13,429 nucleotides of DNA from Bacillota bacterium (lineage in GTDB: Bacteria > Bacillota > Clostridia > Christensenellales > UMGS416): positions 1 to 13,429 of the forward strand of contig JAEZSC010000015.1 in assembly GCA_023422005.1 (NCBI GenBank), read 5' to 3'. The position numbers and the translations under genes are program-made. The notes under the pieces are model-generated. The model ran no database searches, was not told where the DNA came from, and saw only the letters and a list, made by a program, of their open reading frames with translations. This document shows, piece by piece, positions 1-6,097 of the stretch; positions within the stretch are counted from its first letter, which is position 1, and every line of letters begins with the position of its first letter.

Positions 1-166
1 GCAGCAGGCACGCGGCGATCAGGATGTCCATGTTCACGCCCGGCTCGCAGGCCGCGATGTCCAGCGCGGCGTAGAGCACGCGGTCGATGTGCTGGCGGTC
101 ATGGGCGCTGTCCTTGAGGTGCTGACGCAAAAAAGCTTCGATGCGTTCAAATGTCGCTCGGTTCAT
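1..166 (-). CDS. HD-domain protein, N-terminal part (cut by window edge)
   Basis: About 55 N-terminal residues are present, beginning MNRATFERIEAFLRQHL; the rest lies beyond base 1. The ATG at 166 has a good ribosome binding site (AAGGAGA, about 6 bases upstream) in the 30-base gap after the helicase-loader gene, so it is probably the last visible member of the dnaD-dnaC transcript. The fragment has an HD pair followed by a helix (HDRQHIDRVLYAALDIA) and a second helix (MDILIAACLL). That is how HD-superfamily metal-dependent phosphohydrolases of the small bacterial type begin, where the next residues are normally a second H-D pair. Family known: HD proteins hydrolyse phosphate esters or nucleotides using metal ions. 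Inferred: a soluble cytoplasmic phosphohydrolase of unknown substrate. The catalytic HD dyad itself is beyond the edge, so the call rests on a short stretch. Confidence 0.7.
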   Translation of the reverse strand, partial: MNRATFERIEAFLRQHLKDSAHDRQHIDRVLYAALDIAACEPGVNMDILIAACLL

Positions 167-196
167 ACAATCTCCTTAAAAAGAAAATGGCCCGAA

Positions 197-1114
197 TCAG
201 CCCCGTCTCAAATCTACGCCCTCAAACTCATAGATTTTTGTCGTCCGCGTGTCCGTCAGGCGGGAGAACAGGCGCTCGCCATAACGGCGCATGATTTCCT
301 CGGGGCGCAGGTTTGTGGAGATCAAAAAAGGCTTGCCCTGCTGGGCTCGCTCGTTGAACAGATTGGTCAGCGACGCGATGGTCACCTTATTGAGCAGAGG
401 TTCCACGCCCAGGTCGTCCAGCGCCAGCAGGTCGCATTCAAACAGGCTGTCGGGGTCGGCCCGCTCGAACATCGCCTTGGCCATGATGTCGTTGACACGG
501 AAGGCCGTGGAGCGCACGACCCAAAAACCCCGCTCGATCAGGCGGCGGGCGATGCAATCCAGCATGTAGGTCTTGCCCACGCCGCTCATGCCGTAGAACA
601 GCCTATTGATCGCCGCATTGTCGGGGAAGCGCTCGGCATAGTCAGCGCAGGCGTCCCGCAGACGCTTCATGTAATCCCGCACTGAAAGGCCGTTGCCGGC
701 GCGGATGTTCTCCGGAAAGATGGACAGATCGAAACGGTCAAAGCTGGGGCCGTCCTCGTCAATGCCGGCGTCGCTGAACATGCGCCGGGCCACCTCGTTG
801 CGCACACACGCGCACAAGGCTCCGTCGGCATAGCCGGTGTCGGCGCAGCGGGGGCAGTCGATGGGCACAGAAAAGTAATCCACCGGCAAGCCCTGCTCGC
901 GCAGCCAGGCAGACACCATGGCCGGCCGGCTGGCCAGCATACGGTGGTAAGCCTCGCGGTCGCGCAGCGCGGCGCGGGCCAAGGCGCTATCCAGCTCGCG
1001 GATGGCCGGGCACTCCCGGCGCATCTGCGCCTCGCGCTCGGCTGCCTGGGCCTGTCGCAGCGAGCGGCGGCTTTTCCATTCTTCCAACACGTTTTCGGTA
1101 TAGTTCTCGGGCAT
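197..1114 (-). CDS. dnaC: DnaC/DnaI-type replicative helicase loader (AAA+ ATPase)
   Basis: A 305-residue AAA+ ATPase of the DnaC/DnaI family, which loads the replicative DNA helicase onto single-stranded DNA at origins and restarted forks. Visible parts: a charged helical N-terminus (1-80) expected to touch the helicase; a four-cysteine cluster (C87, C90, C101, C103) as in the zinc-binding N-domain of DnaI; Walker A GMSGVGKT (175-182); Walker B LLALDDLG (229-236); sensor-1 STN (266-268); and an arginine-finger-like segment RYGERLFSRL with R285. Length is normal for the family. An in-frame TTG four codons upstream (1126) would lengthen it, but the ATG at 1114 sits correctly behind GAGGAGAAAG, so I use the ATG. 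It lies 96 bases downstream of the DnaD-domain gene on the same strand, and such pairs are typical of Clostridia. The gap contains inverted repeats that include this gene's ribosome binding site, so its translation could be modulated. An IstB-like transposon ATPase is unlikely given the cysteine cluster and the neighbour. Confidence 0.88.
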   Translation of the reverse strand: MPENYTENVLEEWKSRRSLRQAQAAEREAQMRRECPAIRELDSALARAALRDREAYHRMLASRPAMVSAWLREQGLPVDYFSVPIDCPRCADTGYADGALCACVRNEVARRMFSDAGIDEDGPSFDRFDLSIFPENIRAGNGLSVRDYMKRLRDACADYAERFPDNAAINRLFYGMSGVGKTYMLDCIARRLIERGFWVVRSTAFRVNDIMAKAMFERADPDSLFECDLLALDDLGVEPLLNKVTIASLTNLFNERAQQGKPFLISTNLRPEEIMRRYGERLFSRLTDTRTTKIYEFEGVDLRRG

Positions 1115-1120
1115 CTTTCT

Positions 1121-1190
1121 CCTCAACCGGATGAGGTTTCGTGCCTGCGGGCACGACCAAAGGGCTTTCCGGTCGCCCTTTGGAAACCTT
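1121..1190 (-). repeat. Nested inverted repeats in the dnaD-dnaC gap
   Basis: Four inverted repeats are packed into about 70 bases. A 9-bp perfect stem pairs 1157-1165 with 1175-1183 (CCAAAGGGC/GCCCTTTGG, 9-base loop). A 5-6 bp stem pairs 1140-1145 with 1150-1155 around a TGCG loop. An outer AGGTTTC (1134-1140) can pair with GAAACCT (1183-1189), enclosing the two hairpins like a three-way junction. On the minus strand CCTCA (1136-1132) can also pair with TGAGG (1125-1121), which holds part of the dnaC ribosome binding site. No T-run follows the stems, so a simple intrinsic terminator is unlikely. It may be an RNA structure controlling dnaC translation or a small dispersed palindromic repeat. 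Confidence 0.6.
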
Positions 1191-1210
1191 CGGACTCTAC
1201 ATAAAAAATA

Positions 1211-2689
1211 CTACAGGTCGTCCACATCGCTCTTCATGCGGCTGAAATCCTCTTGGGTATAGGTGCGCTGGCCGGCGTAATCCCGCTCGGCGAAATCCGC
1301 GGGGCCGGTTTTTGCACCACCGGTCATGGCCGCGTCCAGCGCCTGGGCCTGCTGGCGTGTCTGCACACCCTTCTCCCGCCAGTTCTGCAGCAGGCGGTTC
1401 ATCATGGCCAGCGGACGCTCGGCCACGGCGGAGCGCTCGGCGGCGTAATCGATGATGTCGGTGTTGATGGCCCACTCGTGGGTGAAGCGCTCGTAGGCCG
1501 AAAGCTCCCCGGCGGTGGGCGCGCGGCTGTGGCCCCACTGGGTCAGCCAGCGGCGCACGGCCCGGGCGGCGGCACCGTCGCGCTCGCTGCGCAGCATCAG
1601 CGCGTCGTCGCCCACGGCGCCCTCCTGCAGCCATTTGTCCAGCCTGGCCTTGAGGTCTGCCAGCGTGCTGCGGCCCTCCAGCGACAGCATGCGAGCCGCC
1701 AGCTCCACACCCCATTGGGAGAAGCCCTGCGACGTGTAATGTTCCAAAATCCGCGCCAGCTCCGCCGCCGTGGAGGAGGTCTCCCTCATGCCCAGCGCCC
1801 GGGCGATGGCGCGTTCGGCGTCGCGGGCGCGCTTGCGCAGCTCGAAAGCCGCGCCGGCCTGCTCGGCGCTGTGGGCGCCGCGTTCGTGCAGCGACGCAAG
1901 CACCGTGTCCAGGTATTTGAAGTTGGGGTTGGCCACGCCGGTCATGTCGGCGCAGGCTACGCCTATGGCGTCCTCGGTGAAGCCCCAGCTGTCGGTCCAC
2001 TTGCGCCACAGCGCCAGCTCGTCGGCGGTGGGCAGGCGCTTTAAGTTCCATCGGGTCAGTATGCGGGCGGCTCCGCTGTTGGCGGCGTCGGCGGCGCTCA
2101 AGTGCGCCTCCATGTCCTCCAGCGATGTGATGCCCTTGCGGGACAGGTCCTGGGCCATGGCGTCGATGTATTTGAAGCTGACCTTGGGCCCCTTGCGTTC
2201 GATGCAATACTGTATCATCAGCACGATGGCCTCGGGGTCGAACCCCAGCGCCGTGTACCAATCGTTGATACGGTTGTATTCGGCGGTGACCAGCACCCGC
2301 GAGCCGGAGAACACGCCCTGTACGTGCTGCACGAGATCGGCGAACAGCCGCTCCCGCTCGGGCTCCTTGGCTTGGGTGCCGCACAGGAATTTGCGCTTGA
2401 GGTTGACATACTCCACCTGCAGCGGCTGCTGGGACAAGACGTTGACCAGGCCCAGCTGCTCCCAATAGGCGAAGGCGGCGCGCACGGCCTCGTCGCTCTG
2501 GTGCAGCGCCTGGGCCAGGTCCTGGGCGCTCTGGTCCTGCCCGTCGCCCTGATAGCACAGCATCAGCCCATAGACATAGGCCTTCACAAACTCGCCCGGC
2601 GCGCTGGCCATGTAGTTCTCAATATACAGGTTTTCCAGCGGCGTCACGTCGAACTGTGACCCGCCGGGGGCAAAGCGGCTGATGGACAT
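1211..2689 (-). CDS. DnaD-domain replication initiation protein with repeated C-terminal modules
   Basis: A 492-residue soluble protein of the DnaD/DnaB (Gram-positive) family, whose members remodel DNA and recruit the helicase loader during replication initiation and restart. Residues about 13-100 look like the N-terminal winged-helix oligomerisation domain (EFVKAYVYGLMLCYQG, then YWEQLGLV). The C-terminal DnaB_2-type module (aromatic, about 4 residues, G-F, helix, Y-hydrophobic, helix, G) appears as NDWYTALGFDPEAI (about 131-197), RKWTDSWGFTEDAI (about 208-277) and ERFTHEWAINTDII (about 375-446). A weaker copy, EHYTSQGFSQWGVE, lies at about 296-357. Classical DnaD has about 230 residues and one module, so this protein is enlarged by tandem duplication. 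Start choice: the ATG at 2689 lies behind GAGGAAC; a longer frame to 2731 has no comparable site and would run into the promoter. The dnaC-type gene follows on the same strand, supporting a helicase-loading role. The replication role is inferred from family and neighbour. Confidence 0.85.
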   Translation of the reverse strand: MSISRFAPGGSQFDVTPLENLYIENYMASAPGEFVKAYVYGLMLCYQGDGQDQSAQDLAQALHQSDEAVRAAFAYWEQLGLVNVLSQQPLQVEYVNLKRKFLCGTQAKEPERERLFADLVQHVQGVFSGSRVLVTAEYNRINDWYTALGFDPEAIVLMIQYCIERKGPKVSFKYIDAMAQDLSRKGITSLEDMEAHLSAADAANSGAARILTRWNLKRLPTADELALWRKWTDSWGFTEDAIGVACADMTGVANPNFKYLDTVLASLHERGAHSAEQAGAAFELRKRARDAERAIARALGMRETSSTAAELARILEHYTSQGFSQWGVELAARMLSLEGRSTLADLKARLDKWLQEGAVGDDALMLRSERDGAAARAVRRWLTQWGHSRAPTAGELSAYERFTHEWAINTDIIDYAAERSAVAERPLAMMNRLLQNWREKGVQTRQQAQALDAAMTGGAKTGPADFAERDYAGQRTYTQEDFSRMKSDVDDL

Positions 2690-2721
2690 CTTGTTCCTCG
2701 AATCGGATTGTAAGTATATAG

Positions 2722-2750
2722 ATGATAGCACACGACACCGGGGTTTGCCA
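2722..2750 (-). promoter_or_regulatory. Probable promoter of the DnaD-domain gene
   Basis: On the minus strand an extended -10, TGC-TATCAT (2730-2722), lies 17 bases after TGGCAA (2750-2745), a weak -35. It sits 32 bases above the DnaD start codon, and nothing else in the preceding gap looks better. Seen by eye only. Confidence 0.45.
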
Positions 2751-2770
2751 CTGGTACCAGTGCGGCACTG
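2749..2770. promoter_or_regulatory. Perfect 14-bp palindrome at the DnaD promoter, possible operator
   Basis: CACTGGTACCAGTG (2749-2762) is a perfect palindrome. Its last five bases, CAGTG (2758-2762), can also pair with CACTG at 2766-2770, so the same bases could form two alternative hairpins. It overlaps the upstream edge of the proposed -35, where a regulator could block or help RNA polymerase. No regulator gene is adjacent, so the binding partner is unknown. Confidence 0.4.
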
Positions 2771-2827
2771 CCAAACCTGCGGGTTTCAATTGTCTGGGAA
2801 ATGATCGCTTCTACAAGGGCTGCCGGG

Positions 2828-2876
2828 CCAAGAAAACTATACACCCCGCGCCGGGGGGGCCAGGCGCGGGGTGTAT
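2828..2876 (-). terminator. Intrinsic terminator of the secreted propeller gene
   Basis: A perfect 14-bp stem pairs 2839-2852 with 2863-2876 (ACACCCCGCGCC core) around a 10-base loop. On the minus strand it is followed by AGTTTTCTT. It begins 18 bases beyond the stop codon at 2895, so it should end transcription of the 2895-3968 gene before the DnaD promoter. On the plus strand no T-run follows. Confidence 0.85.
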
Positions 2877-2894
2877 GTCTGGATGTGCGAACCG

Positions 2895-3968
2895 CTATTG
2901 GTATTTGCGGACGATCAGATCGTTGTTCTTGTTCACATACGCAACATAGGGTACGCCGTTGACCACGCAAGCGCCGGGATATCCGCGCGACGCCATCGTC
3001 AGGCCGGACCCGACGGTGACCCATGTGTTGGCGGAAAGTTTCTTGACGCGGATAATGCCCTTGTCATCATAAACCAGGAAGGGCGACGAACCGAAAGGCA
3101 GCAGCATTCCGCCCTGACTGGCCTTCAGGGTCGTGGCTTGCTGCACCCATTTGCTGCCGCTGAGCTTCTTCACCGACAGGGTGAAATACCCGGTAGACGC
3201 CCAGCTTGCGCGACCGCCCCGTATCGTCGCATACAATGCGCTGGCCGATGCGGACAAAGCGGCATCGTTGCCATTGGCAACCGCAGCTATGGAGACCCAG
3301 GACGTTCCATTGTACTTCTTGACGAAGGCCCCGGCCGTGCTGGACAAATAAGGCGTTCCGTTGAAAAAGGTCATTGAGAGATCTTCCTCAATGTTCCCCG
3401 TTTTAAAAGCAGCAATCTTGCCGCCGACAAAGACCCATTTTGTACCCGTGTGCTTCATCACATAGAAGCCGGCAGCCAACTTGCTGGATGCGGTTGCCGC
3501 GTAAGCAATATAGGGTACGCCGTTGTATACCGCGTAGGTATAGGATTCGATCTGATCCCGTGGAAGACCGCTGGAGCTGAGCAGAATCCACTTTGTGCCG
3601 TCGAATCGATAGATAGAACTTCCGCTGGTCAGGTAAGGCTTCTTGCTTGAGACATGGAGCTTGTATTTAGGACCGCTGACAGTCTGCCCCAGCGAGACCC
3701 ATTTGCTGCCGGAGAGCTTTTTTACATAGGTCATATTGTTTTTTGAGTAGGACAAATAGGTTACGCCGCTGTCGGTCGTGATGCAGACACTACGGATACC
3801 CCGTCCCATCGCCAGGTCAAGGGAGCTCAACCCTTTATTGGTAGCCGGCACATCGCCAACCTGCACCCAACTGCCTGCTGCCTGCGCCGGTTGTACGCCG
3901 GCAAACCCCAAGAGCATTGCCGCACACAGCAGCACAGCGATCCCTTTGTAAACACGAAGCATTTTCAT
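2895..3968 (-). CDS. Secreted repeat protein, predicted seven-bladed beta-propeller
   Basis: A 357-residue protein with a clear signal peptide (positive MKMLRVYK, hydrophobic core, cleavage likely after AQA at residue 30), so it is exported. The mature part is built from two alternating motifs. The first is a V-K-K-x-S-G-S-K-W-V type strand pair with tryptophans at W34, W90, W127, W178, W224, W274 and W316. The second is an N-G-x-P-Y-x-x-Y type strand, also about seven times (for example NGVPYIAY and NGTPYLSS). The C-terminus, LIVRKYQ, is the first half of the tryptophan motif and the N-terminal GSWVQVG is its second half. This fits a circular propeller closed by joining the two ends. No anchor, LPXTG motif or catalytic motif is visible, so it may be a free secreted binding protein; ligand unknown. 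The ATG at 3968 has AAGG 8 bases upstream; a GTG three codons earlier overlaps that site. It is a single-gene unit with its own promoter and terminator. Confidence 0.8.
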   Translation of the reverse strand: MKMLRVYKGIAVLLCAAMLLGFAGVQPAQAAGSWVQVGDVPATNKGLSSLDLAMGRGIRSVCITTDSGVTYLSYSKNNMTYVKKLSGSKWVSLGQTVSGPKYKLHVSSKKPYLTSGSSIYRFDGTKWILLSSSGLPRDQIESYTYAVYNGVPYIAYAATASSKLAAGFYVMKHTGTKWVFVGGKIAAFKTGNIEEDLSMTFFNGTPYLSSTAGAFVKKYNGTSWVSIAAVANGNDAALSASASALYATIRGGRASWASTGYFTLSVKKLSGSKWVQQATTLKASQGGMLLPFGSSPFLVYDDKGIIRVKKLSANTWVTVGSGLTMASRGYPGACVVNGVPYVAYVNKNNDLIVRKYQ

Positions 3969-4006
3969 GTTTTGCACCTTCGCTTTCTTGATTGCGTTAT
4001 GACGCT

Positions 4007-4034
4007 ATTATAATATACCGTTTCCAAAAAGCAA
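4007..4034 (-). promoter_or_regulatory. Promoter of the secreted propeller gene
   Basis: On the minus strand TTGCTT (4034-4029), a 16-base spacer and a perfect TATAAT (4012-4007) lie about 38 bases upstream of the start codon at 3968. The surrounding sequence is AT-rich, unlike the neighbouring genes. Confidence 0.7.
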
Positions 4035-4106
4035 CACTTTTTCATCCTTTTCAAGGGCTCCTTATCTCAAGCCCCATGGCCCAAACTACTATACTGACCC
4101 ACTCTC

Positions 4107-4115
4107 TGGTATAAT
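4107..4115 (+). promoter_or_regulatory. Extended -10 promoter of murG
   Basis: TGG-TATAAT (4107-4115) is a perfect -10 with the upstream TG extension, about 30 bases before the murG start. No good -35 is seen at the right distance, as is common for extended -10 promoters. Confidence 0.6.
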
Positions 4116-4145
4116 AAGGATACTCAGCCCAAAGGAGATCTTCCC

Positions 4146-5222
4146 GTGAACAAGACCATCGTGCTGACCGGCGGGGGCACTGCCGGCCACATCACGCCCA
4201 ACCTGGCGCTGATCCCGCTTCTGCAGCAGCGCGGCTATGAAGTGCATTACATCGGCAACCGCAACGGCATGGAGCGCCGCCTGACCGAGGGTATCGGCGT
4301 CACATTCCACGGCATTTCCTCGGGCAAGCTGCGCCGCTATTTGGATTTCAAGAACCTGACCGACCCCTTCCGCGTGGCCGCCGGCGTGGCGCAGTCCTTC
4401 TCTCTGCTGCGGCGATTGAAGCCCGCGGCCATCTTCAGCAAAGGCGGCTTCGTTTCGGTGCCGGTGGCCTTCGCGGCACGCCTGGCCCATGTGCCGCTGG
4501 TGCTGCACGAGAGCGACCTGACGCCGGGGTTGGCCAACAGGTTGGCGTTGGGTTCGGCCATGCGGGTGTGCACGACGTTCCCCGAGACCGCCGGCCACCT
4601 GGGCGCCAAGGCCCGCCACACGGGCACGCCCATCCGCGCGGCGCTGTATGAAGGCGATGCTGAGCGGGGGATGCAACTGTGCGGCTGGCAGCGGGAGGGC
4701 CTGCCGGTGCTCATGAGCATGGGCGGCAGCCAGGGCGCCGGCGCCATCAACGCTGCGCTGCGCTCAGCGCTGCCCAGGCTGCTCAGAAGCTTCCGTGTGG
4801 TTCACCTGTGCGGCAAGGGCAACGTGGACGAGAGCCTGAAAGCCACGCCGGGCTATGCCCAGTTCGAGTATGTGGGCGCGGAGCTGCCGGACCTGCTGGC
4901 AGCCACGGCTATGGTCGTCAGCCGCGCCGGAGCCAACTCCATCTTCGAGTTTCTGGCGCTGCGCAAGCCCATGCTGCTGATCCCGCTGCCGCTGGCCAGC
5001 AGCCGGGGCGACCAGATCGACAATGCCAAGAGCTTTGTGGGGCAGGGCTTTGCCCGGATGCTGCCCCAGGAGAGCATGACCGCCGACAGCCTGTACGACG
5101 CCATACTGGACACCTGGGCCAAGGCCCCTGCCATGCGGGCCGCCATGGAAGCCCAGGGCGCGCCCGACGGCACCATGGCCGTGCTGGAGGAGATTGAGAA
5201 AGCTGCTTCCGCCCGAAAATAG
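4146..5222 (+). CDS. murG: MurG, UDP-GlcNAc:lipid I N-acetylglucosaminyltransferase
   Basis: A 358-residue GT-B glycosyltransferase of normal MurG length. It transfers GlcNAc from UDP-GlcNAc to undecaprenyl-diphospho-MurNAc-pentapeptide (lipid I) to give lipid II, at the inner face of the membrane, the last cytoplasmic step of peptidoglycan precursor synthesis. Signatures: the first G-rich loop GGGTAGHITPNLAL (9-22), HYIGNRNGME (34-43), FSKGGFVSVPV (97-107), HESDLTPGLANR (121-132), the second G-rich loop MGGSQGAGAIN (192-202), CGKGN (222-226), and the donor-binding C-terminal part SRAGANSIFEF with E268 and RGDQIDNA (287-294). The start is GTG at 4146 behind AAAGGAG (7-base gap); no ATG is better placed. 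It stands alone here, with promoter and terminator, instead of within a cell-division/cell-wall cluster. The HESDLTPGLAN and CGKGN forms match my memory of clostridial MurG. Function is confident from motifs. Confidence 0.93.
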   Translation: MNKTIVLTGGGTAGHITPNLALIPLLQQRGYEVHYIGNRNGMERRLTEGIGVTFHGISSGKLRRYLDFKNLTDPFRVAAGVAQSFSLLRRLKPAAIFSKGGFVSVPVAFAARLAHVPLVLHESDLTPGLANRLALGSAMRVCTTFPETAGHLGAKARHTGTPIRAALYEGDAERGMQLCGWQREGLPVLMSMGGSQGAGAINAALRSALPRLLRSFRVVHLCGKGNVDESLKATPGYAQFEYVGAELPDLLAATAMVVSRAGANSIFEFLALRKPMLLIPLPLASSRGDQIDNAKSFVGQGFARMLPQESMTADSLYDAILDTWAKAPAMRAAMEAQGAPDGTMAVLEEIEKAASARK

Positions 5223-5232
5223 CCGCTGGCAG

Positions 5233-5281
5233 CAATCGCTGCCCGGACCCATGCCCGGGCGGCGATTGTTTACGACTTTTT
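5233..5281 (+). terminator. Intrinsic terminator after murG
   Basis: A 14-bp stem with one G-U pair (5233-5246 with 5255-5268, CAATCGCTGCCCGG arm) and an 8-base loop is followed by TTTACGACTTTTT. It starts 10 bases after the murG stop and separates murG from the next operon. The last T-run overlaps the possible -35 of the next promoter. Confidence 0.82.
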
Positions 5282-5322
5282 GACAACCCGGTGGTTGCAA
5301 TTGCTTAACGTTCTGTTAACAT
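5280..5322 (+). promoter_or_regulatory. Promoter region of the VTC/DUF4956 operon
   Basis: A consensus TTGACA lies at 5280-5285, but the -10 at the usual distance is poor (CTTAAC, 5304-5309, 18-base spacer). An alternative pair is TTGCAA (5295-5300), 16 bases, TAACAT (5317-5322). The second would start transcription at about 5329, next to the ATG at 5331, giving an almost leaderless message. I cannot decide between them by eye. Confidence 0.4.
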
Positions 5323-5330
5323 AGGCAGGT

Positions 5331-6074
5331 ATGATGCACTACGCACACACAGACCGCGGCCCTGTGCTGGCCGCGGGGAAGCCGGCCTTTCGCCACGAGC
5401 TCAAGTATATTCTGAGCGCGCCGGAGGCGGCCATGCTGCGCGGCCGCCTGGGCGGCCTGCTGCGGCCGGACAGCCATGCCGTTGCGCAGGGTCGCTACAA
5501 GATCCGCAGCCTGTACTTTGATGACTGGCGCTCCAGCGCCTATGAGGATAAGCTCTCCGGCCTGGCCCGGCGGTTCAAATACCGCGTGCGCGTCTACAAT
5601 GACAGCGACGCCGAGATCCATCTGGAGCGCAAGAACAAGCAGGGAAATTACGTCTATAAGGAATCGGCCAGCCTGACCCGCGGCATGCTCGAGGGCCTGC
5701 TGCGCGGCGAATACCGGCCTCTGCTCCAAGACCCGCAGCCGCTGTGCCGTCAGTTCTATGTGGATTGCACGGTCAACCTGCAGCGGCCCCGGGTGCTCAT
5801 CGATTATGAGCGGGAGCCCTTTGTGTGCGACGTGGGCCAGGTGCGCGTCACCTTCGACACCAACATCCGCGCTGGAAGCGTGCCGCGGGATCTGTTCGAT
5901 GCCCGCTCTCCCATGATCAACCTGCTGGGGCCGGATCTGTTGATCCTGGAGGTCAAATACACCGGGCTGCTGCCTGCCCTGGTGCGCAACGCACTGCCCA
6001 GGGGCGGCGGCATGGCCGAGGCGGTCTCCAAGTTCGTGCTGGCCTGTGAGAAAATTCCCTACCGCACCCGATAA
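5331..6074 (+). CDS. VTC-domain protein (polyphosphate polymerase-like)
   Basis: A 247-residue soluble protein that is almost entirely one VTC domain, the triphosphate-tunnel fold whose yeast member Vtc4 makes polyphosphate from ATP. The charged residues expected inside the tunnel are visible in order: RHELKY (R21, E23, K25), YKIRSLYFD (56-64), KYRVRVY (K83, R85, R87), HLERKNKQG with E99 and K101, RVLIDYER (154-161), VRVTFD (171-176) and ILEVKYTG with E207 and K209. All key basic and acidic positions I would look for are present, so it is probably active in nucleotide or polyphosphate chemistry, with metal-dependent catalysis likely. Bacterial VTC proteins have rarely been tested. The start is ATG at 5331 (a second ATG follows at once), with a weak AGGCAGG-like site. 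The DUF4956 gene follows 23 bases after its stop, the usual partner in Bacillota. A spore-coat CotH gene, often in such clusters, is not in this window. Confidence 0.85.
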   Translation: MMHYAHTDRGPVLAAGKPAFRHELKYILSAPEAAMLRGRLGGLLRPDSHAVAQGRYKIRSLYFDDWRSSAYEDKLSGLARRFKYRVRVYNDSDAEIHLERKNKQGNYVYKESASLTRGMLEGLLRGEYRPLLQDPQPLCRQFYVDCTVNLQRPRVLIDYEREPFVCDVGQVRVTFDTNIRAGSVPRDLFDARSPMINLLGPDLLILEVKYTGLLPALVRNALPRGGGMAEAVSKFVLACEKIPYRTR

Positions 6075-6097
6075 ATCCACTCAACCCGGAGGGCCCG

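Noticed and set aside
1115..1126. TTG start giving four extra residues to the helicase loader
   Set aside because: The TTG lies within the sequence that forms the ribosome binding site of the ATG at 1114.
1197..2558. A long open frame on the minus strand (453 codons) in another frame inside the DnaD-domain gene
   Set aside because: Its product is rich in R, G, A, P and H with no domain, no start signal, and full overlap with a recognised gene. It is an artefact of high GC.
2740..2800. T-box-like GGTACC and nearby hairpins upstream of dnaD
   Set aside because: No conserved antiterminator core or specifier stem-loop is visible, and the gene is not an aminoacyl-tRNA or amino-acid gene. The palindrome is better treated as a possible operator.
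5316..6080. Long antisense open frame across the VTC gene
   Set aside because: Low-complexity Q/A/G-rich translation without motifs; the plus-strand frame has all VTC tunnel residues.
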